From: Croceicoccus sediminis | Lineage (GTDB): Bacteria > Pseudomonadota > Alphaproteobacteria > Sphingomonadales > Sphingomonadaceae | Direction of reading: 5' to 3' | Assembly (NCBI RefSeq): GCF_007570835.1 | Contig: NZ_SUNC01000001.1 | Span: 186,001 to 250,000, forward strand | Length of the DNA: 64,000 nucleotides | In this document: piece after piece, positions 51,524 through 61,313 of the stretch | How positions within the stretch are numbered: the first letter of the stretch is position 1 | Layout of the letters: each line of letters begins with the position of its first letter | The notes under the pieces: model-generated | The model's input: only the letters and a program-made list of their open reading frames with translations | The model's database searches: none | Told to the model about the DNA's origin: nothing | Position numbers and translations under genes: made by a program

Positions 51524-53323
51524 TCAATCGGCAAAAGCGGCGTCCTCCACGTGAAGCTCTGCCGCCGGGACCGCCCCCCAATCGTCGATCTTCGGTCGTC
51601 CCGCCAGCCACAGGCTGCGCCCGCGCGATGCGTGGAGGAGCGCTTGCCCCATGTCGCTTTCCTCCGCGCGAAAGACGATTGCCTTGAACCGCGCGCCGTC
51701 CTGTCCGGCTGCGATCAGGCGCACGTGGCCGTTGCCGACAACGTCGGCCTTCACCAGCTTCACCGGGCCGACCGCGATGCGCGGCGCGGGCCAGCCCACA
51801 CCGAAGGGCCCCGCCGATTCGAGCAGTTCGACCAGATCGGGTTGCAACCCGCGCGGGCTGACCGAGATGTCCACGACGGTCGCCTGCGATGCGCGGGCGC
51901 GGTCCACGTCGCGGGCAAGCTGGCTGTCCAGCCAGTCGGCCAGGGCATCGATTTGCCCTTCTTCCACCGTCAGGCCCGCCGCCATCGCATGACCGCCGCC
52001 CTTTACCAGAAGCCCGTGTTCGCGGGCGGCGATGATCGCGGCGCCAAGATCGACCCCAGAGAGCGACCGGCCCGATCCCTTGCCTTCGCCGTTTTCGTCG
52101 AAGGCGACCACGATCGTCGGCTTGCCTGCCTTTTCCTTGATACGCCCGGCCACGATGCCGATCACGCCGGGATGCCATCCCTTGCCCGACAGGACGAGGA
52201 CGGAGCGGTTGTGCTGCCCGGCAAGTTGTTCTTCCGCTGCGGCCTGGACCTCGGCCTCGATCGCGCGGCGCTCTTCGTTCAAGGCATCGAGGCGCGAGGC
52301 GATGTCCTGGACTTCGGGCAAGTCCTCTCCGGTCAACAGGCGCACGCCCAGCGTCGATTCGCCCACGCGCCCACCGGCATTGATGCGCGGGCCGAGCGCG
52401 AAACCCAGATCGCTGCATTGCGGTGCGCGTTTCAGGCGGCTCGTGTCGATAAGCGCGCTAAGACCGACGTTGCGGCGATGTGCCATGACCTTGAGGCCTT
52501 GTGCCACGAAAGCGCGGTTCAAGCCGTGGATCGGCGCAACGTCGGCAACCGTGCCCAGCGCGACGAGATCGAGCAGGCCCATGAGGTCGGGGGCAGGGCG
52601 ATCCGCGAAGAATCCCCGGCTGCGCAAGGTACGCACCAGCGCCACGCCGAGCAGGAAGGCGACGCCGACGGCGGCAAGGTGGCCGTGCGATGCGGCCTCG
52701 TCGCTCGAATCGAGGCGGTTGGGATTGACCAGCGCGACGGTCCTGGGGTTTTCCGAAGCACACTTGTGGTGGTCGACGACGATCACGTCGATGCCCGCTT
52801 CGTGCGCCATGGCCAGCGCCTCGTGCGCCATGGCCCCGCAATCGACCGTGACAATCAGGCTGGAGCCTTGCTCACCGATCCGAACCAGCGCCTCTCCCGA
52901 AGGGCCGTAGCCTTCGAGCAGGCGGTCGGGGATATAGTGCGCAGGGTTCGCGCCCAGTTCGCGCAACAGGCGGATAAGCAACGCGCTGCTGGTCGCGCCG
53001 TCCACGTCGTAATCCCCATAGATCGTGATCGCTTCACCCGAAACGACGGCCTGCGCCAGGCGGTCGGCGGCGGTGTCCATGTCGGCAAAGATCGAGGGAT
53101 CGGGCAGGAAGTCGCGGATCGTGGGATTGCGATGCCGTTCGATATCTTCGGCCGAGACCCCGCGCGAAGTCAGCAATTGCGTGACGAGGTCTTCCCCCGC
53201 CATGCCGCCGCCCGCGCCCAGTGCCATGTTGCCGCCGCGCCAGCGCCATGCCTTGCCGCTGAGCGAGTGGGTGATCCCGCAGGCCGCGCCTTCGAGTTCG
53301 TGATGTCCTGCTAAAGATGCCAT
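51524..53323 (-). CDS. recJ: Single-stranded-DNA exonuclease RecJ
   Basis: The protein has about 599 residues. DHH-family motifs are visible: YGDYDVDGATSSALL, TVDCGA, VVDHHKC, and the DHHA1 domain stretch KGGGHAMAAGLTVEE. RecJ degrades single strands 5' to 3' in RecFOR recombination and base-excision or mismatch repair. I start at ATG 53323 because MASLAGHHEL leads straight into the family's typical SLSGKAWRWRG; ATG 53341 and a TTG at 53359 are alternatives. The 105 bases after the gene hold nothing clear before the tRNAs. Confidence 0.9.
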   Translation of the reverse strand: MASLAGHHELEGAACGITHSLSGKAWRWRGGNMALGAGGGMAGEDLVTQLLTSRGVSAEDIERHRNPTIRDFLPDPSIFADMDTAADRLAQAVVSGEAITIYGDYDVDGATSSALLIRLLRELGANPAHYIPDRLLEGYGPSGEALVRIGEQGSSLIVTVDCGAMAHEALAMAHEAGIDVIVVDHHKCASENPRTVALVNPNRLDSSDEAASHGHLAAVGVAFLLGVALVRTLRSRGFFADRPAPDLMGLLDLVALGTVADVAPIHGLNRAFVAQGLKVMAHRRNVGLSALIDTSRLKRAPQCSDLGFALGPRINAGGRVGESTLGVRLLTGEDLPEVQDIASRLDALNEERRAIEAEVQAAAEEQLAGQHNRSVLVLSGKGWHPGVIGIVAGRIKEKAGKPTIVVAFDENGEGKGSGRSLSGVDLGAAIIAAREHGLLVKGGGHAMAAGLTVEEGQIDALADWLDSQLARDVDRARASQATVVDISVSPRGLQPDLVELLESAGPFGVGWPAPRIAVGPVKLVKADVVGNGHVRLIAAGQDGARFKAIVFRAEESDMGQALLHASRGRSLWLAGRPKIDDWGAVPAAELHVEDAAFAD

Positions 53324-53422
53324 GTCAGGCAGATACAGCATCGCAGGCCTGCTGCGCAAAGGTCAGCGCAAGACGCGTCCACGCCTTTCCACCTGCACGG
53401 CGGACCTGCTAGCCATGAAGAC

Positions 53423-53911
53423 ATGAGTGAAGACGCGAACCTTCTTATCGTCTGGCATTCGCGAACCGGCGGAGCCGAGGCGATGGCTGGTGCAGCGGCA
53501 GTCGGTGCCGCGGGACGCGCAAGGCTTATCCAATGCGACGAGGCCGGTCCCAACGACTTGCTGGCGGCAGGGGCGTACCTTTTCGTCTGCCCCGAAAATC
53601 TCGCGTCGATGTCAGGCGCGATGAAGGAGTTTTTCGACCGTTGCTACTATCCGGTGCTCGGCAGGATCGAGGGCAGGGGCTTTGCCACTGCGATCGCCGC
53701 GGGGTCTGACGGCGAGGGGGCGACGCGGCAGATCGACCGTATCGCGACGGGGTGGCGGCTGAAACGCGTGACGGATCCCCTGATCGTCAATTTCACGGCG
53801 CAGACGCCAGAGGAGATCATGGCGCCCAAGGTGCTGTCTGCTGAAGACGAGAAAACCTGCCGCGATCTGGGGGCCGCCCTTGCCGAGGGGCTGACGCTCG
53901 GTATCTTCTGA
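53423..53911 (+). CDS. Flavodoxin-fold protein
   Basis: The 162-residue protein has a phosphate-binding loop HSRTGGAE near the N-terminus and FVCPENLASMSGAMKEFFDR, typical of the flavodoxin/NADPH-dependent FMN reductase group with FMN bound at the strand ends. It is likely a small cytoplasmic FMN protein in electron transfer or quinone reduction. It diverges from recJ with 99 bases between. Confidence 0.78.
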   Translation: MSEDANLLIVWHSRTGGAEAMAGAAAVGAAGRARLIQCDEAGPNDLLAAGAYLFVCPENLASMSGAMKEFFDRCYYPVLGRIEGRGFATAIAAGSDGEGATRQIDRIATGWRLKRVTDPLIVNFTAQTPEEIMAPKVLSAEDEKTCRDLGAALAEGLTLGIF

Positions 53912-54038
53912 TAGTGAGACCAATGCATCGTCGATGCGTAATTTTGTGTCCATATCGGATACAGCCCGTGTCTTGGCCCTCGACGGATCACAAGGCGACT
54001 TGCATATCAAGACCACAGCGCAGCGGGAGCGCGGGACG

Positions 54039-54743
54039 ATGGACGGCAACGAAACAAATTCCGATGACATGATGGCTGCCGGGAAGGCTTGCTTCCGGTT
54101 CTGGTTCGACGACGCCAAACGTGCCGAGGACAAGCTGGCTGCCCGTCATGGCGCGGCTACCGTCCCCGTGTCGATTTCGTACAAGGGTCTGGAATTCAGC
54201 CTGCGGCCCGCATCGGCCGGTGTGGACGACGCCCAGTTCATCGCGGTCAATCCGATCGACCTCCCCGAAGGTCCCTCGCACGAACTGATCTTTGCCGGGG
54301 GCGAAGCGGGATCGTTCGCCGCGCTCGCCATGGTAATGACCACACTCGCCGCCGAGATCGCTGAGGCCGGGGCTGCCCGCGCCGTCATGTGGGTTCCGTC
54401 AGGCACGGTCACGGGCGCGGATTTCTTCGTGAAACTCGCAAAGGCATGGGCCGATGGGGGGGCATTCCCCGCCATGGTCCTTGTCGCTTTAAAGAGCGAT
54501 GGGAACGCGGGGCTTACCTCGCGGGGGCTCGATCTCTTCTGCGGACAGGAATTGATGCTCGACCTCGCGCCGATGGCGATGCCCGAACAGGCGAAGGTTG
54601 CGATCCGGATGATCGATCATCTGGTTGCCGAAGGGCCGGTAACCGAAAACGAAATCGTTGAAGTCGACGGCTTCGGCTCTTTCGAAATCGGTCCGCGCAA
54701 CAGTGGTAAGAATATTTACCTTAGACGCACACCATTTGCTTAA
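54039..54743 (+). CDS. Uncharacterised protein, DUF4261-like
   Basis: The 234-residue protein starts at ATG 54039 behind CGGGAGCGCGGG; an upstream ATG at 53934 is also in frame but its extra residues look non-coding. Soluble alpha/beta sequence with FRFWFDDAKRAEDK near the N-terminus, AARAVMWVPSGTVTG in the middle and TSRGLDLFCGQELMLDL late resembles DUF4261 proteins, which have no known function. It sits between the flavodoxin-like gene and the AHH gene on the same strand. Confidence 0.6.
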   Translation: MDGNETNSDDMMAAGKACFRFWFDDAKRAEDKLAARHGAATVPVSISYKGLEFSLRPASAGVDDAQFIAVNPIDLPEGPSHELIFAGGEAGSFAALAMVMTTLAAEIAEAGAARAVMWVPSGTVTGADFFVKLAKAWADGGAFPAMVLVALKSDGNAGLTSRGLDLFCGQELMLDLAPMAMPEQAKVAIRMIDHLVAEGPVTENEIVEVDGFGSFEIGPRNSGKNIYLRRTPFA

Positions 54744-54750
54744 ACCTGCC

Positions 54751-54772
54751 TTCCCATGAAGCGGCATGGGAA
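54751..54772 (+). other. Hairpin enclosing the AHH gene start codon
   Basis: TTCCCATG pairs perfectly with CATGGGAA around the loop AAGCGG. The ATG of the AHH gene (54766) is in the 3' arm, so the structure could limit its translation. There is no T-run, making a terminator of the upstream gene less likely. Confidence 0.45.
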
Positions 54773-55305
54773 CGGGCAAGGAGTCGCATTGCCGAAACCA
54801 TAACGCGGTCCGCTGGTTCTCCAGTGTAAATCGACGCGGTTGGGCTGGGCACCGCAGGGGTTGGCAAAAACACCACCTTCTGCCGCGCCAGACTTTTGCC
54901 CGCCGCAGTTTTGCGACGATGTTTTATTCGATTTCTCCGAAGGGGGAGTGGTTCAACGATTTCAACGTGAACGGCATGCTTTTGCCGGGAACGGAGGCGG
55001 CAGCACTGCATGCGGGGCTTCCCCTGCATCGCGGGCCGCACAGAATTTACAATGAACTGGTGTTCGAAAGGGTCGGCGCAGTTGAAATGGAGTGGTCGCA
55101 CACTCGCAGCCGTAATGAGCTGCTTGCACGAGATGTCGCCTTGGCGCGCATCCGTCTTATCCAGCGCGGGTTGGCGCGTGGATTGGCAAAGGGCGGCCAT
55201 GGTCCCTTCGTGTTGAACCGCCGCGATCCGATCGGGCGCGACAAGGATTTTTCCGACCTCGATGCGATGGCAGACGCACTGTGGGGCGCAGTTGCCGACG
55301 TGTGA
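54766..55305 (+). CDS. AHH-type putative nuclease
   Basis: The 179-residue protein carries KHHLLPRQ (H36, H37), NGMLLP near residue 70, and LPLHRGPHRIYNEL (H88, H92), matching the AHH domain, a predicted metal-dependent HNH/ENDO VII-like nuclease found in polymorphic toxins and as stand-alone proteins. No signal peptide, repeat region or obvious immunity gene is seen, so it looks like the stand-alone form. The start codon lies in the arm of an 8-pair hairpin (54751-54772). Nuclease activity is predicted only. Confidence 0.68.
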   Translation: MGTGKESHCRNHNAVRWFSSVNRRGWAGHRRGWQKHHLLPRQTFARRSFATMFYSISPKGEWFNDFNVNGMLLPGTEAAALHAGLPLHRGPHRIYNELVFERVGAVEMEWSHTRSRNELLARDVALARIRLIQRGLARGLAKGGHGPFVLNRRDPIGRDKDFSDLDAMADALWGAVADV

Positions 55306-55309
55306 ATCT

Positions 55310-55337
55310 GGCGGCGGCAAGTGTCCCTGCCGCCGCC
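55310..55337. terminator. Hairpin between convergent AHH gene and leuA
   Basis: GGCGGCGGCA pairs with TGCCGCCGCC over ten bases around an 8-base loop. It lies 4 bases after the AHH stop and 26 bases after the leuA stop, so it probably ends both transcripts, although neither side has a strong T-run. Confidence 0.55.
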
Positions 55338-55363
55338 GTATCAGGATCAATCCGGACGCGTGA

Positions 55364-57070
55364 TCAGTCCGGCCGCGTGGCGTTCGCCGCGCTCAGGATC
55401 GCGCGCACGCTAGCAGTCGCGACGTCGGCGCTGATGCCGACGCCCCAGACGATGTCACCGGTATCAGTCATGCATTCGACATAAGCCGCCGCACGTGCGT
55501 CCGAGCCCTTGGACAAGGCGTGCTCGGAATAATCGAGCACTTCGAGTGTCATGTCGAAAGCGTCCGAAAGCGTCGCCACGACGGACGAGATCAGCCCGTT
55601 GCCGCGGCCCGAAACCGTGCGTTCCTTGCCATCTTCGCTGATCGTCCCGGAAAACACCCGTGTGCCGTCCTTGGCGCGCTGTTCCTCGTAATCGACCAGC
55701 TGGAAGTGCTGCGGGCGCGAAATGTGATATTCGTGCCGGAAGGTGTCCCAGATATCCTCGGCGTTGAGTTCGCGCCCGGTTTGGTCGGCCATGCGCTGCA
55801 CCGCCTTGGAGAAATGCGCCTGCATCCGCTTGGGCAGTTTCAGGCCCTTGTCCTGTTCCAGAACCCAGGCAAAACCGCCCTTGCCGGACTGCGAATTGAC
55901 GCGGATCACCGCCTCGTAATTGCGGCCAAGGTCGGCAGGGTCGATCGGCAAATAGGGCACGCGCCACTGTTCGTCGTTCTGCTTTTCGTGCGCCTCGAAA
56001 CCCTTCTTGATCGCGTCCTGGTGGCTGCCCGAAAACGCGGTGAAGACCAGTTCGCCGCCATAGGGGTGACGCTGGTGCACGGGGATCTGGTTGCAGTATT
56101 CGACGGTCTCGATCACGTCGTCGATGTCGGAGAAGTCGAGGCCCGGATCGACGCCTTGCGTGTACATGTTCAGCGCCACGGTCACGAGACAGCAGTTGCC
56201 TGTCCGCTCGCCATTGCCGAACAGGCAGCCTTCGACGCGGTCCGCGCCCGCCATGATGCCCAGTTCCGCCGCCGCGACGCCGGTGCCACGATCGTTATGC
56301 GTGTGCAGCGATACGATCGCGCTTTCGCGGTTGGGGAGGTTGCGGCAGAAATACTCGATCTGGTCGGCGTAGATGTTGGGGGTGGCACATTCGACCGTCG
56401 CCGGCAGGTTCAGGATAATCGGACGTTCCGGCGTCGGCTGCAGGATCTGCATCACCGCCTCGCAGCACTCGATCGAAAAATCGAGTTCGGCCGTGCTGAA
56501 CGTTTCAGGTGAATATTCGAAGTGCCAGTCGGTGTTCGGGCGCTTGCCAGCCTCGTCACGGATGACCTTGGCCCCGGCCTCTGCGATGCCGCGCACTTCT
56601 TCTTTCGTCATGCGGAATACGATGTCGCGCCACGCGGGCGAGACCGCGTTATAGACGTGGACGATCGCCTGCTTCGCGCCTTCCAGGCTGTCGAAGCTGG
56701 TTCGGATCAGGTCTTCGCGGCTTTGCGTCAGGACCTGTACCATGACGTCGTCGGGGATGCGGCCCGAACGCACCAGGTTCTGGATGAAATCGAACTCGGT
56801 CGCGCCCGCGGCGGGGAAGCCGACTTCGATCTCTTTCAGGCCGACCTTGACCAGCAGGTCGAAGAAGCGGTTCTTCTTCACGCTGTCCATCGGATCGATC
56901 AGCGACTGGTTGCCGTCGCGCATGTCGGTCGACAACCAGCGCGGCGGCTTGGTGATCGTGCGCGACGGCCATTGGCGGTCGGCGATGTCGATCTGCGGGA
57001 ACGGACGGTACTTGGCCGAGGGGTTTTTCAACATCCCACCGGGTGCTTTGCCTTGCGGAGCTTGGGTCAT
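55364..57070 (-). CDS. leuA: 2-isopropylmalate synthase (long type)
   Basis: The 568-residue protein is of the LeuA2 type: SAKYRPFPQIDI at the start, the catalytic RDGNQSLIDPM, metal-binding LHTHNDRGTG, and a C-terminal leucine-sensing regulatory domain (about 440-568). It condenses ketoisovalerate with acetyl-CoA, the first committed step of leucine synthesis, and is feedback-inhibited by leucine. The start could be ATG 57034. A leucine-rich leader peptide precedes it. Confidence 0.93.
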   Translation of the reverse strand: MTQAPQGKAPGGMLKNPSAKYRPFPQIDIADRQWPSRTITKPPRWLSTDMRDGNQSLIDPMDSVKKNRFFDLLVKVGLKEIEVGFPAAGATEFDFIQNLVRSGRIPDDVMVQVLTQSREDLIRTSFDSLEGAKQAIVHVYNAVSPAWRDIVFRMTKEEVRGIAEAGAKVIRDEAGKRPNTDWHFEYSPETFSTAELDFSIECCEAVMQILQPTPERPIILNLPATVECATPNIYADQIEYFCRNLPNRESAIVSLHTHNDRGTGVAAAELGIMAGADRVEGCLFGNGERTGNCCLVTVALNMYTQGVDPGLDFSDIDDVIETVEYCNQIPVHQRHPYGGELVFTAFSGSHQDAIKKGFEAHEKQNDEQWRVPYLPIDPADLGRNYEAVIRVNSQSGKGGFAWVLEQDKGLKLPKRMQAHFSKAVQRMADQTGRELNAEDIWDTFRHEYHISRPQHFQLVDYEEQRAKDGTRVFSGTISEDGKERTVSGRGNGLISSVVATLSDAFDMTLEVLDYSEHALSKGSDARAAAYVECMTDTGDIVWGVGISADVATASVRAILSAANATRPD

Positions 57071-57158
57071 GACAGGAACTTCTTGGCTAATTCGACTGGG
57101 CTTTGGTGGCTTTCGATCCCCCGGGCGACAGGTGCGCCGCCAGCGGACAGCGCAAGGG

Positions 57159-57224
57159 TCACGCCCGAGGGCGAGTAAGTCGAAGTAGCAGGCCCAGGGC
57201 CGTGGAGGCGTAAATCGCGGTCAT
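57159..57224 (-). CDS. leuA leader peptide (21 residues)
   Basis: On the minus strand a 22-codon frame runs from ATG 57224 to TGA 57159 and encodes MTAIYASTALGLLLRLTRPR plus Ala. Five leucines fall in seven residues (10-16), right where an attenuation leader needs control codons, using CTG, CTG, CTA, CTT and CTT. It ends 88 bases before leuA. Leucine starvation would stall ribosomes here and alter folding of the following RNA. I see competing GC stems but no clear T-run terminator, so the control may act on translation or rho access. Confidence 0.65.
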   Translation of the reverse strand: MTAIYASTALGLLLRLTRPRA

Positions 57225-57306
57225 TGCGAAAGCGGCTATGGTCGCTCGATTCCTCTTTGTCCAGACCCGAATCCGGCCGTTTTCGGCCCGGTGGCAAAGT
57301 CTGGGT

Positions 57307-58740
57307 TCAGCCGCCACTTTCCTTCAACAGGGGCGTCACGTCGGTTCCCTGGGCCTGCAAACCTTCGATCACGTTGGCCTGCGTGCGCGAGACATCGGCT
57401 TTCGCGGCCATCAGCTTCAGCGCCTCGATCGCTTGCCGGTCGTGGACCTTGCCTTGCGCAATTACCAAGGCCGGATCGGACAGTGTCGCCAGCCCCTTGG
57501 TTGGATCGGCGTCGAGCACCAGCAGGTCTGCGGCGCAGCCGACCGCGAGACACGCGTGCGTCTCGCCTTCTTTCAGCACGGAAGCGGCATTGACGGTCGC
57601 GGTCTTGAGCACTTCCACCCGCGTCAGGCCGGCCTCTTCCAGCAAGTTCAGTTCGTCGAGCAGCGAGAGGCCCGCCGGATTGGCGTGGATGCCCGCATCG
57701 CTTCCGGCGACAAGCGTAACACCGGCATCGGCCATGGCCTTCGTCATCAGCTTGTAGAATTCGAAAGCTTTACGGGCAGGGGCCACGGCCTCGTTCGCCC
57801 AGCGGTCGTAGTTCGGCTGTTCCTGCGCGACCAGCATCGGGTTCAGCCATTGGGTACCGGGCCGCGACACGTAGGCGCCCTTGGTTTCGGCGGTGCGGAG
57901 CAGGTTGTAGAACGCTACCAGCGTCGGATCGACGGCGACGCTCGCATCAGCAATATCCGCGGCCAGCGCCTTTGCGGCATCGGAATCGCGGCTATCGCGA
58001 AGGCCGTGCCAGACGATGCTTTCGGTATGTTCGATGGTGACGAACCCTTGATCAAGCAGGTCTTCGAAGGGGATGTTGAAGGGCTTTTCGTAAGGCATGC
58101 CCTCTGCCCGGCGGCCCTCGGGCGTATGGCCCATGATCGTCATGCCCAGGGTGTCAGCCTCGGCCTTGATCCCGCGCCATGCCTCTGGCGTCAGGTTGGA
58201 ATAGACCTTGATCCGGCGAAAGCCCGCTTCGTGCTGGGCGCGGACGGCTTCGCGCGCTTCTGCTTCGGTGTCGACATATTGGTGGATGATCTGGCCGTTG
58301 GGACCGTGGCTGTTGAGGATCGGCCCGGTTGTCACGATGCGCGGGCCGGCAAGCTCACCGGCCGCGACGCGCTTCGCCAGTCGCAAGTGGAACGGCATTC
58401 CCGATGCGTTACGCACCGTGGTCACCCCGTGGGCGAGATTGGCGGCCAGTTCCGCCTCGTCCCAGATATGGACGTGCATGTCGTAAAGACCGGGCATGAC
58501 GACGCGGCCTTCGCCTTCGACGACGACCGCATGGTCAGGGGCCTGGATTTCGTCGGCGACGCCGATCGCGACGATCTGTCCGCCGTCGATCAGGATGGAG
58601 CGGTTGGCGGCAATTTCCGGCTGTTCCGCATTGAGGTCGAGAACGCCGACATTGCGAAGCAGCAAGGGCTCCGCCGTGACCGGAACTGCCGCAAGCAGCG
58701 CGGTGCCTGTCAGACAGGCAGCCAAGATCCGTGATTTCAT
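57307..58740 (-). CDS. Secreted amidohydrolase
   Basis: The 477-residue protein starts at ATG 58740 behind GGGGG and has a signal peptide ending near VTAE. The metallo-dependent hydrolase site is complete: DMHVHIW, Lys in RIKVYSN, MGHTPEG, IEHTES and GSDAGIH. The pattern resembles imidazolonepropionase/prolidase-like enzymes that cleave cyclic amides or dipeptides in the periplasm; the substrate is unknown. The leuA leader begins 82 bases downstream on the same strand. Confidence 0.88.
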   Translation of the reverse strand: MKSRILAACLTGTALLAAVPVTAEPLLLRNVGVLDLNAEQPEIAANRSILIDGGQIVAIGVADEIQAPDHAVVVEGEGRVVMPGLYDMHVHIWDEAELAANLAHGVTTVRNASGMPFHLRLAKRVAAGELAGPRIVTTGPILNSHGPNGQIIHQYVDTEAEAREAVRAQHEAGFRRIKVYSNLTPEAWRGIKAEADTLGMTIMGHTPEGRRAEGMPYEKPFNIPFEDLLDQGFVTIEHTESIVWHGLRDSRDSDAAKALAADIADASVAVDPTLVAFYNLLRTAETKGAYVSRPGTQWLNPMLVAQEQPNYDRWANEAVAPARKAFEFYKLMTKAMADAGVTLVAGSDAGIHANPAGLSLLDELNLLEEAGLTRVEVLKTATVNAASVLKEGETHACLAVGCAADLLVLDADPTKGLATLSDPALVIAQGKVHDRQAIEALKLMAAKADVSRTQANVIEGLQAQGTDVTPLLKESGG

Positions 58741-58806
58741 GTTGACCCCCATGATGCCGACCCGCGCCAAGGCCTAACCCACTGGGGCGAATTTGCGAAG
58801 GGGTGA

Positions 58807-58834
58807 CCCGGCGCGGCGGACGGGCTGCGCCGGG
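58807..58834 (-). other. GC-rich hairpin after yceI
   Basis: CCCGGCGC pairs with GCGCCGGG across 12 bases in the 102-base gap between yceI and the amidohydrolase gene. No T-run follows, so it is a weak terminator candidate for yceI. Confidence 0.35.
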
Positions 58835-58842
58835 CCATTACC

Positions 58843-59493
58843 TCACTGCTTTTCGAATCCCGCCGAGATGTCGAGTTCGACTTCGTCCGAAACGAGGGGG
58901 AGGAAGGCGTCGATCCCAAAGGTGCTGCGCTTCAACAGTGCGCGACCTTCAAAGCCCACGGTTTCGGCCTTGCTCATCGGATTTGCGCCCGCGCCAGTGA
59001 ATTGCGCGGCGATCACCACGGGGGCGGTGACGCCGTTGAGGGTCAGATCGCCGACGATCTGCGCGGTCGTCTCGCCAGTCGGTGTCACCATGGTCGAAAC
59101 GAAGCGTGCCGGGGCCGGATCGGGACCGAAGAAATCGGGAGCCGCGCCGTCGGAGCCGGGACGCAGCAAATGGTCCTTCAACCCTTTTGATGCGGTCGCG
59201 ACCGAAGCGATCGGGATCGTCACGTCAAGCTTTGCTGCCGAAGGATTGGCCGGATCGAGTTCAAGCGTTCCGGTCACGTCACCGAAGATGCCGAAATAGT
59301 CGTTGAAGCCGAAATGGTTCACGCGCCAGCCGACCAACGTATGGCTGGGATCGGTCGCGTAAGTACCGGCGGTCACACGCGATGCGTCGACAACTCCCGG
59401 CAGGCTGGGTTCTTCGTGGTGATCGGCCAGAACCGGCGCGGCAACGGCAAGGCCTGCGGCGGCAAGGATGGCAGGTACGAAAAGTCGCTTCAT
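58843..59493 (-). CDS. YceI-family periplasmic protein
   Basis: The 216-residue protein has a signal peptide ending APVLA followed by DHHEE. The lipocalin-like YceI barrel is recognised by TYATDPSHTLVGWRVNHFGF near the start of the domain and GDLTLNGVTAPV in the middle. Members bind isoprenoid or amphiphilic molecules in the periplasm. The ATG at 59493 is chosen because it begins the signal peptide; the frame extends upstream without protein character. Confidence 0.88.
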   Translation of the reverse strand: MKRLFVPAILAAAGLAVAAPVLADHHEEPSLPGVVDASRVTAGTYATDPSHTLVGWRVNHFGFNDYFGIFGDVTGTLELDPANPSAAKLDVTIPIASVATASKGLKDHLLRPGSDGAAPDFFGPDPAPARFVSTMVTPTGETTAQIVGDLTLNGVTAPVVIAAQFTGAGANPMSKAETVGFEGRALLKRSTFGIDAFLPLVSDEVELDISAGFEKQ

Positions 59494-59603
59494 CGGGTTT
59501 CCCTTTGCTACATCACTGCACTGGAGTGTGGTGCCTGCGCCGGAAGGCTTCAATCGGGTACAGCGGTGTGCCTGCCCGAAAGATGAGGGGGCGCAATACA
59601 AAA

Positions 59604-59632
59604 GCCCGCCGGATCGCAGTGATCCGGCGGGC
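59604..59632 (-). terminator. Rho-independent terminator of ilvC
   Basis: GCCCGCCGGATC pairs perfectly with GATCCGGCGGGC (12 pairs) around GCAGT. On the minus strand TTTTG follows. It lies 37 bases after the ilvC stop. Confidence 0.85.
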
Positions 59633-59669
59633 CTTCGTTTTCGTTACCTTGCGCCCAGGCGCGCGGCGA

Positions 59670-60737
<1,068 letters not shown>

Positions 60738-60797
60738 TTACGCAGCGGCGCATAGCTGTGTTGGATGGTTGCTTCAAATGTATCGTTTGGAACGAAA

Positions 60798-61313
60798 TCA
60801 GGCCCCGTTCACGCCGCGCATCATGCCCACGATGCCGGTGCGGCCTACTTCGACCAGACCAAGTTCGCGCATCAAGGCCACGAAACTGTTGATCTTCTCA
60901 GGAGCGCCGGTGATTTCGAAGATGAAACTCTCGGTCGTGGAATCGACCACCTTGGCGCGATAAACGTCGGCAAGGCGCAGCGCCTCGACCCGGTTGTCGC
61001 CCTTGCCGGCCACTTTTACCAGGGCCAGTTCGCGTTCGACGTGCGGGCCCAGTTCGGTGAGGTCCGAAACCTTGTGAACCGGGACCAGCCGTTCCAGCTG
61101 TGCATGGATCTGGTCGATCACCGCGGGCGGGCCATGGGTGACGATGGTGATCCGGCTGACGTTATGGTTTTCCGAAATGTCGGCAACGGTCAGCGAATCG
61201 ATATTGTAGCCGCGCGCGGTGAAAAGGCCCGCGATCTTGGCAAGGATGCCGCTTTCGTTGTCGACGGTGATGGCAAGGACGTGACGTTCCTGCGCTCGGT
61301 GCTCGATCTGCAT
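60798..61313 (-). CDS. ilvN: Acetolactate synthase small (regulatory) subunit
   Basis: The 171-residue protein has an N-terminal ACT domain (ITVDNESGILAKIAGLFTARGYNIDSL) that binds valine, and a C-terminal ALS_ss_C domain ending in RTGIVGMMRG. It gives valine feedback control to IlvB. Its ATG overlaps the ilvB stop by one base. It could equally be called ilvH. Confidence 0.94.
   Translation of the reverse strand: MQIEHRAQERHVLAITVDNESGILAKIAGLFTARGYNIDSLTVADISENHNVSRITIVTHGPPAVIDQIHAQLERLVPVHKVSDLTELGPHVERELALVKVAGKGDNRVEALRLADVYRAKVVDSTTESFIFEITGAPEKINSFVALMRELGLVEVGRTGIVGMMRGVNGA

Noticed and set aside
51476-53314. 612-codon plus-strand frame antisense to recJ
   Set aside because: RecJ motifs on the minus strand are decisive; this frame has no recognisable domain.
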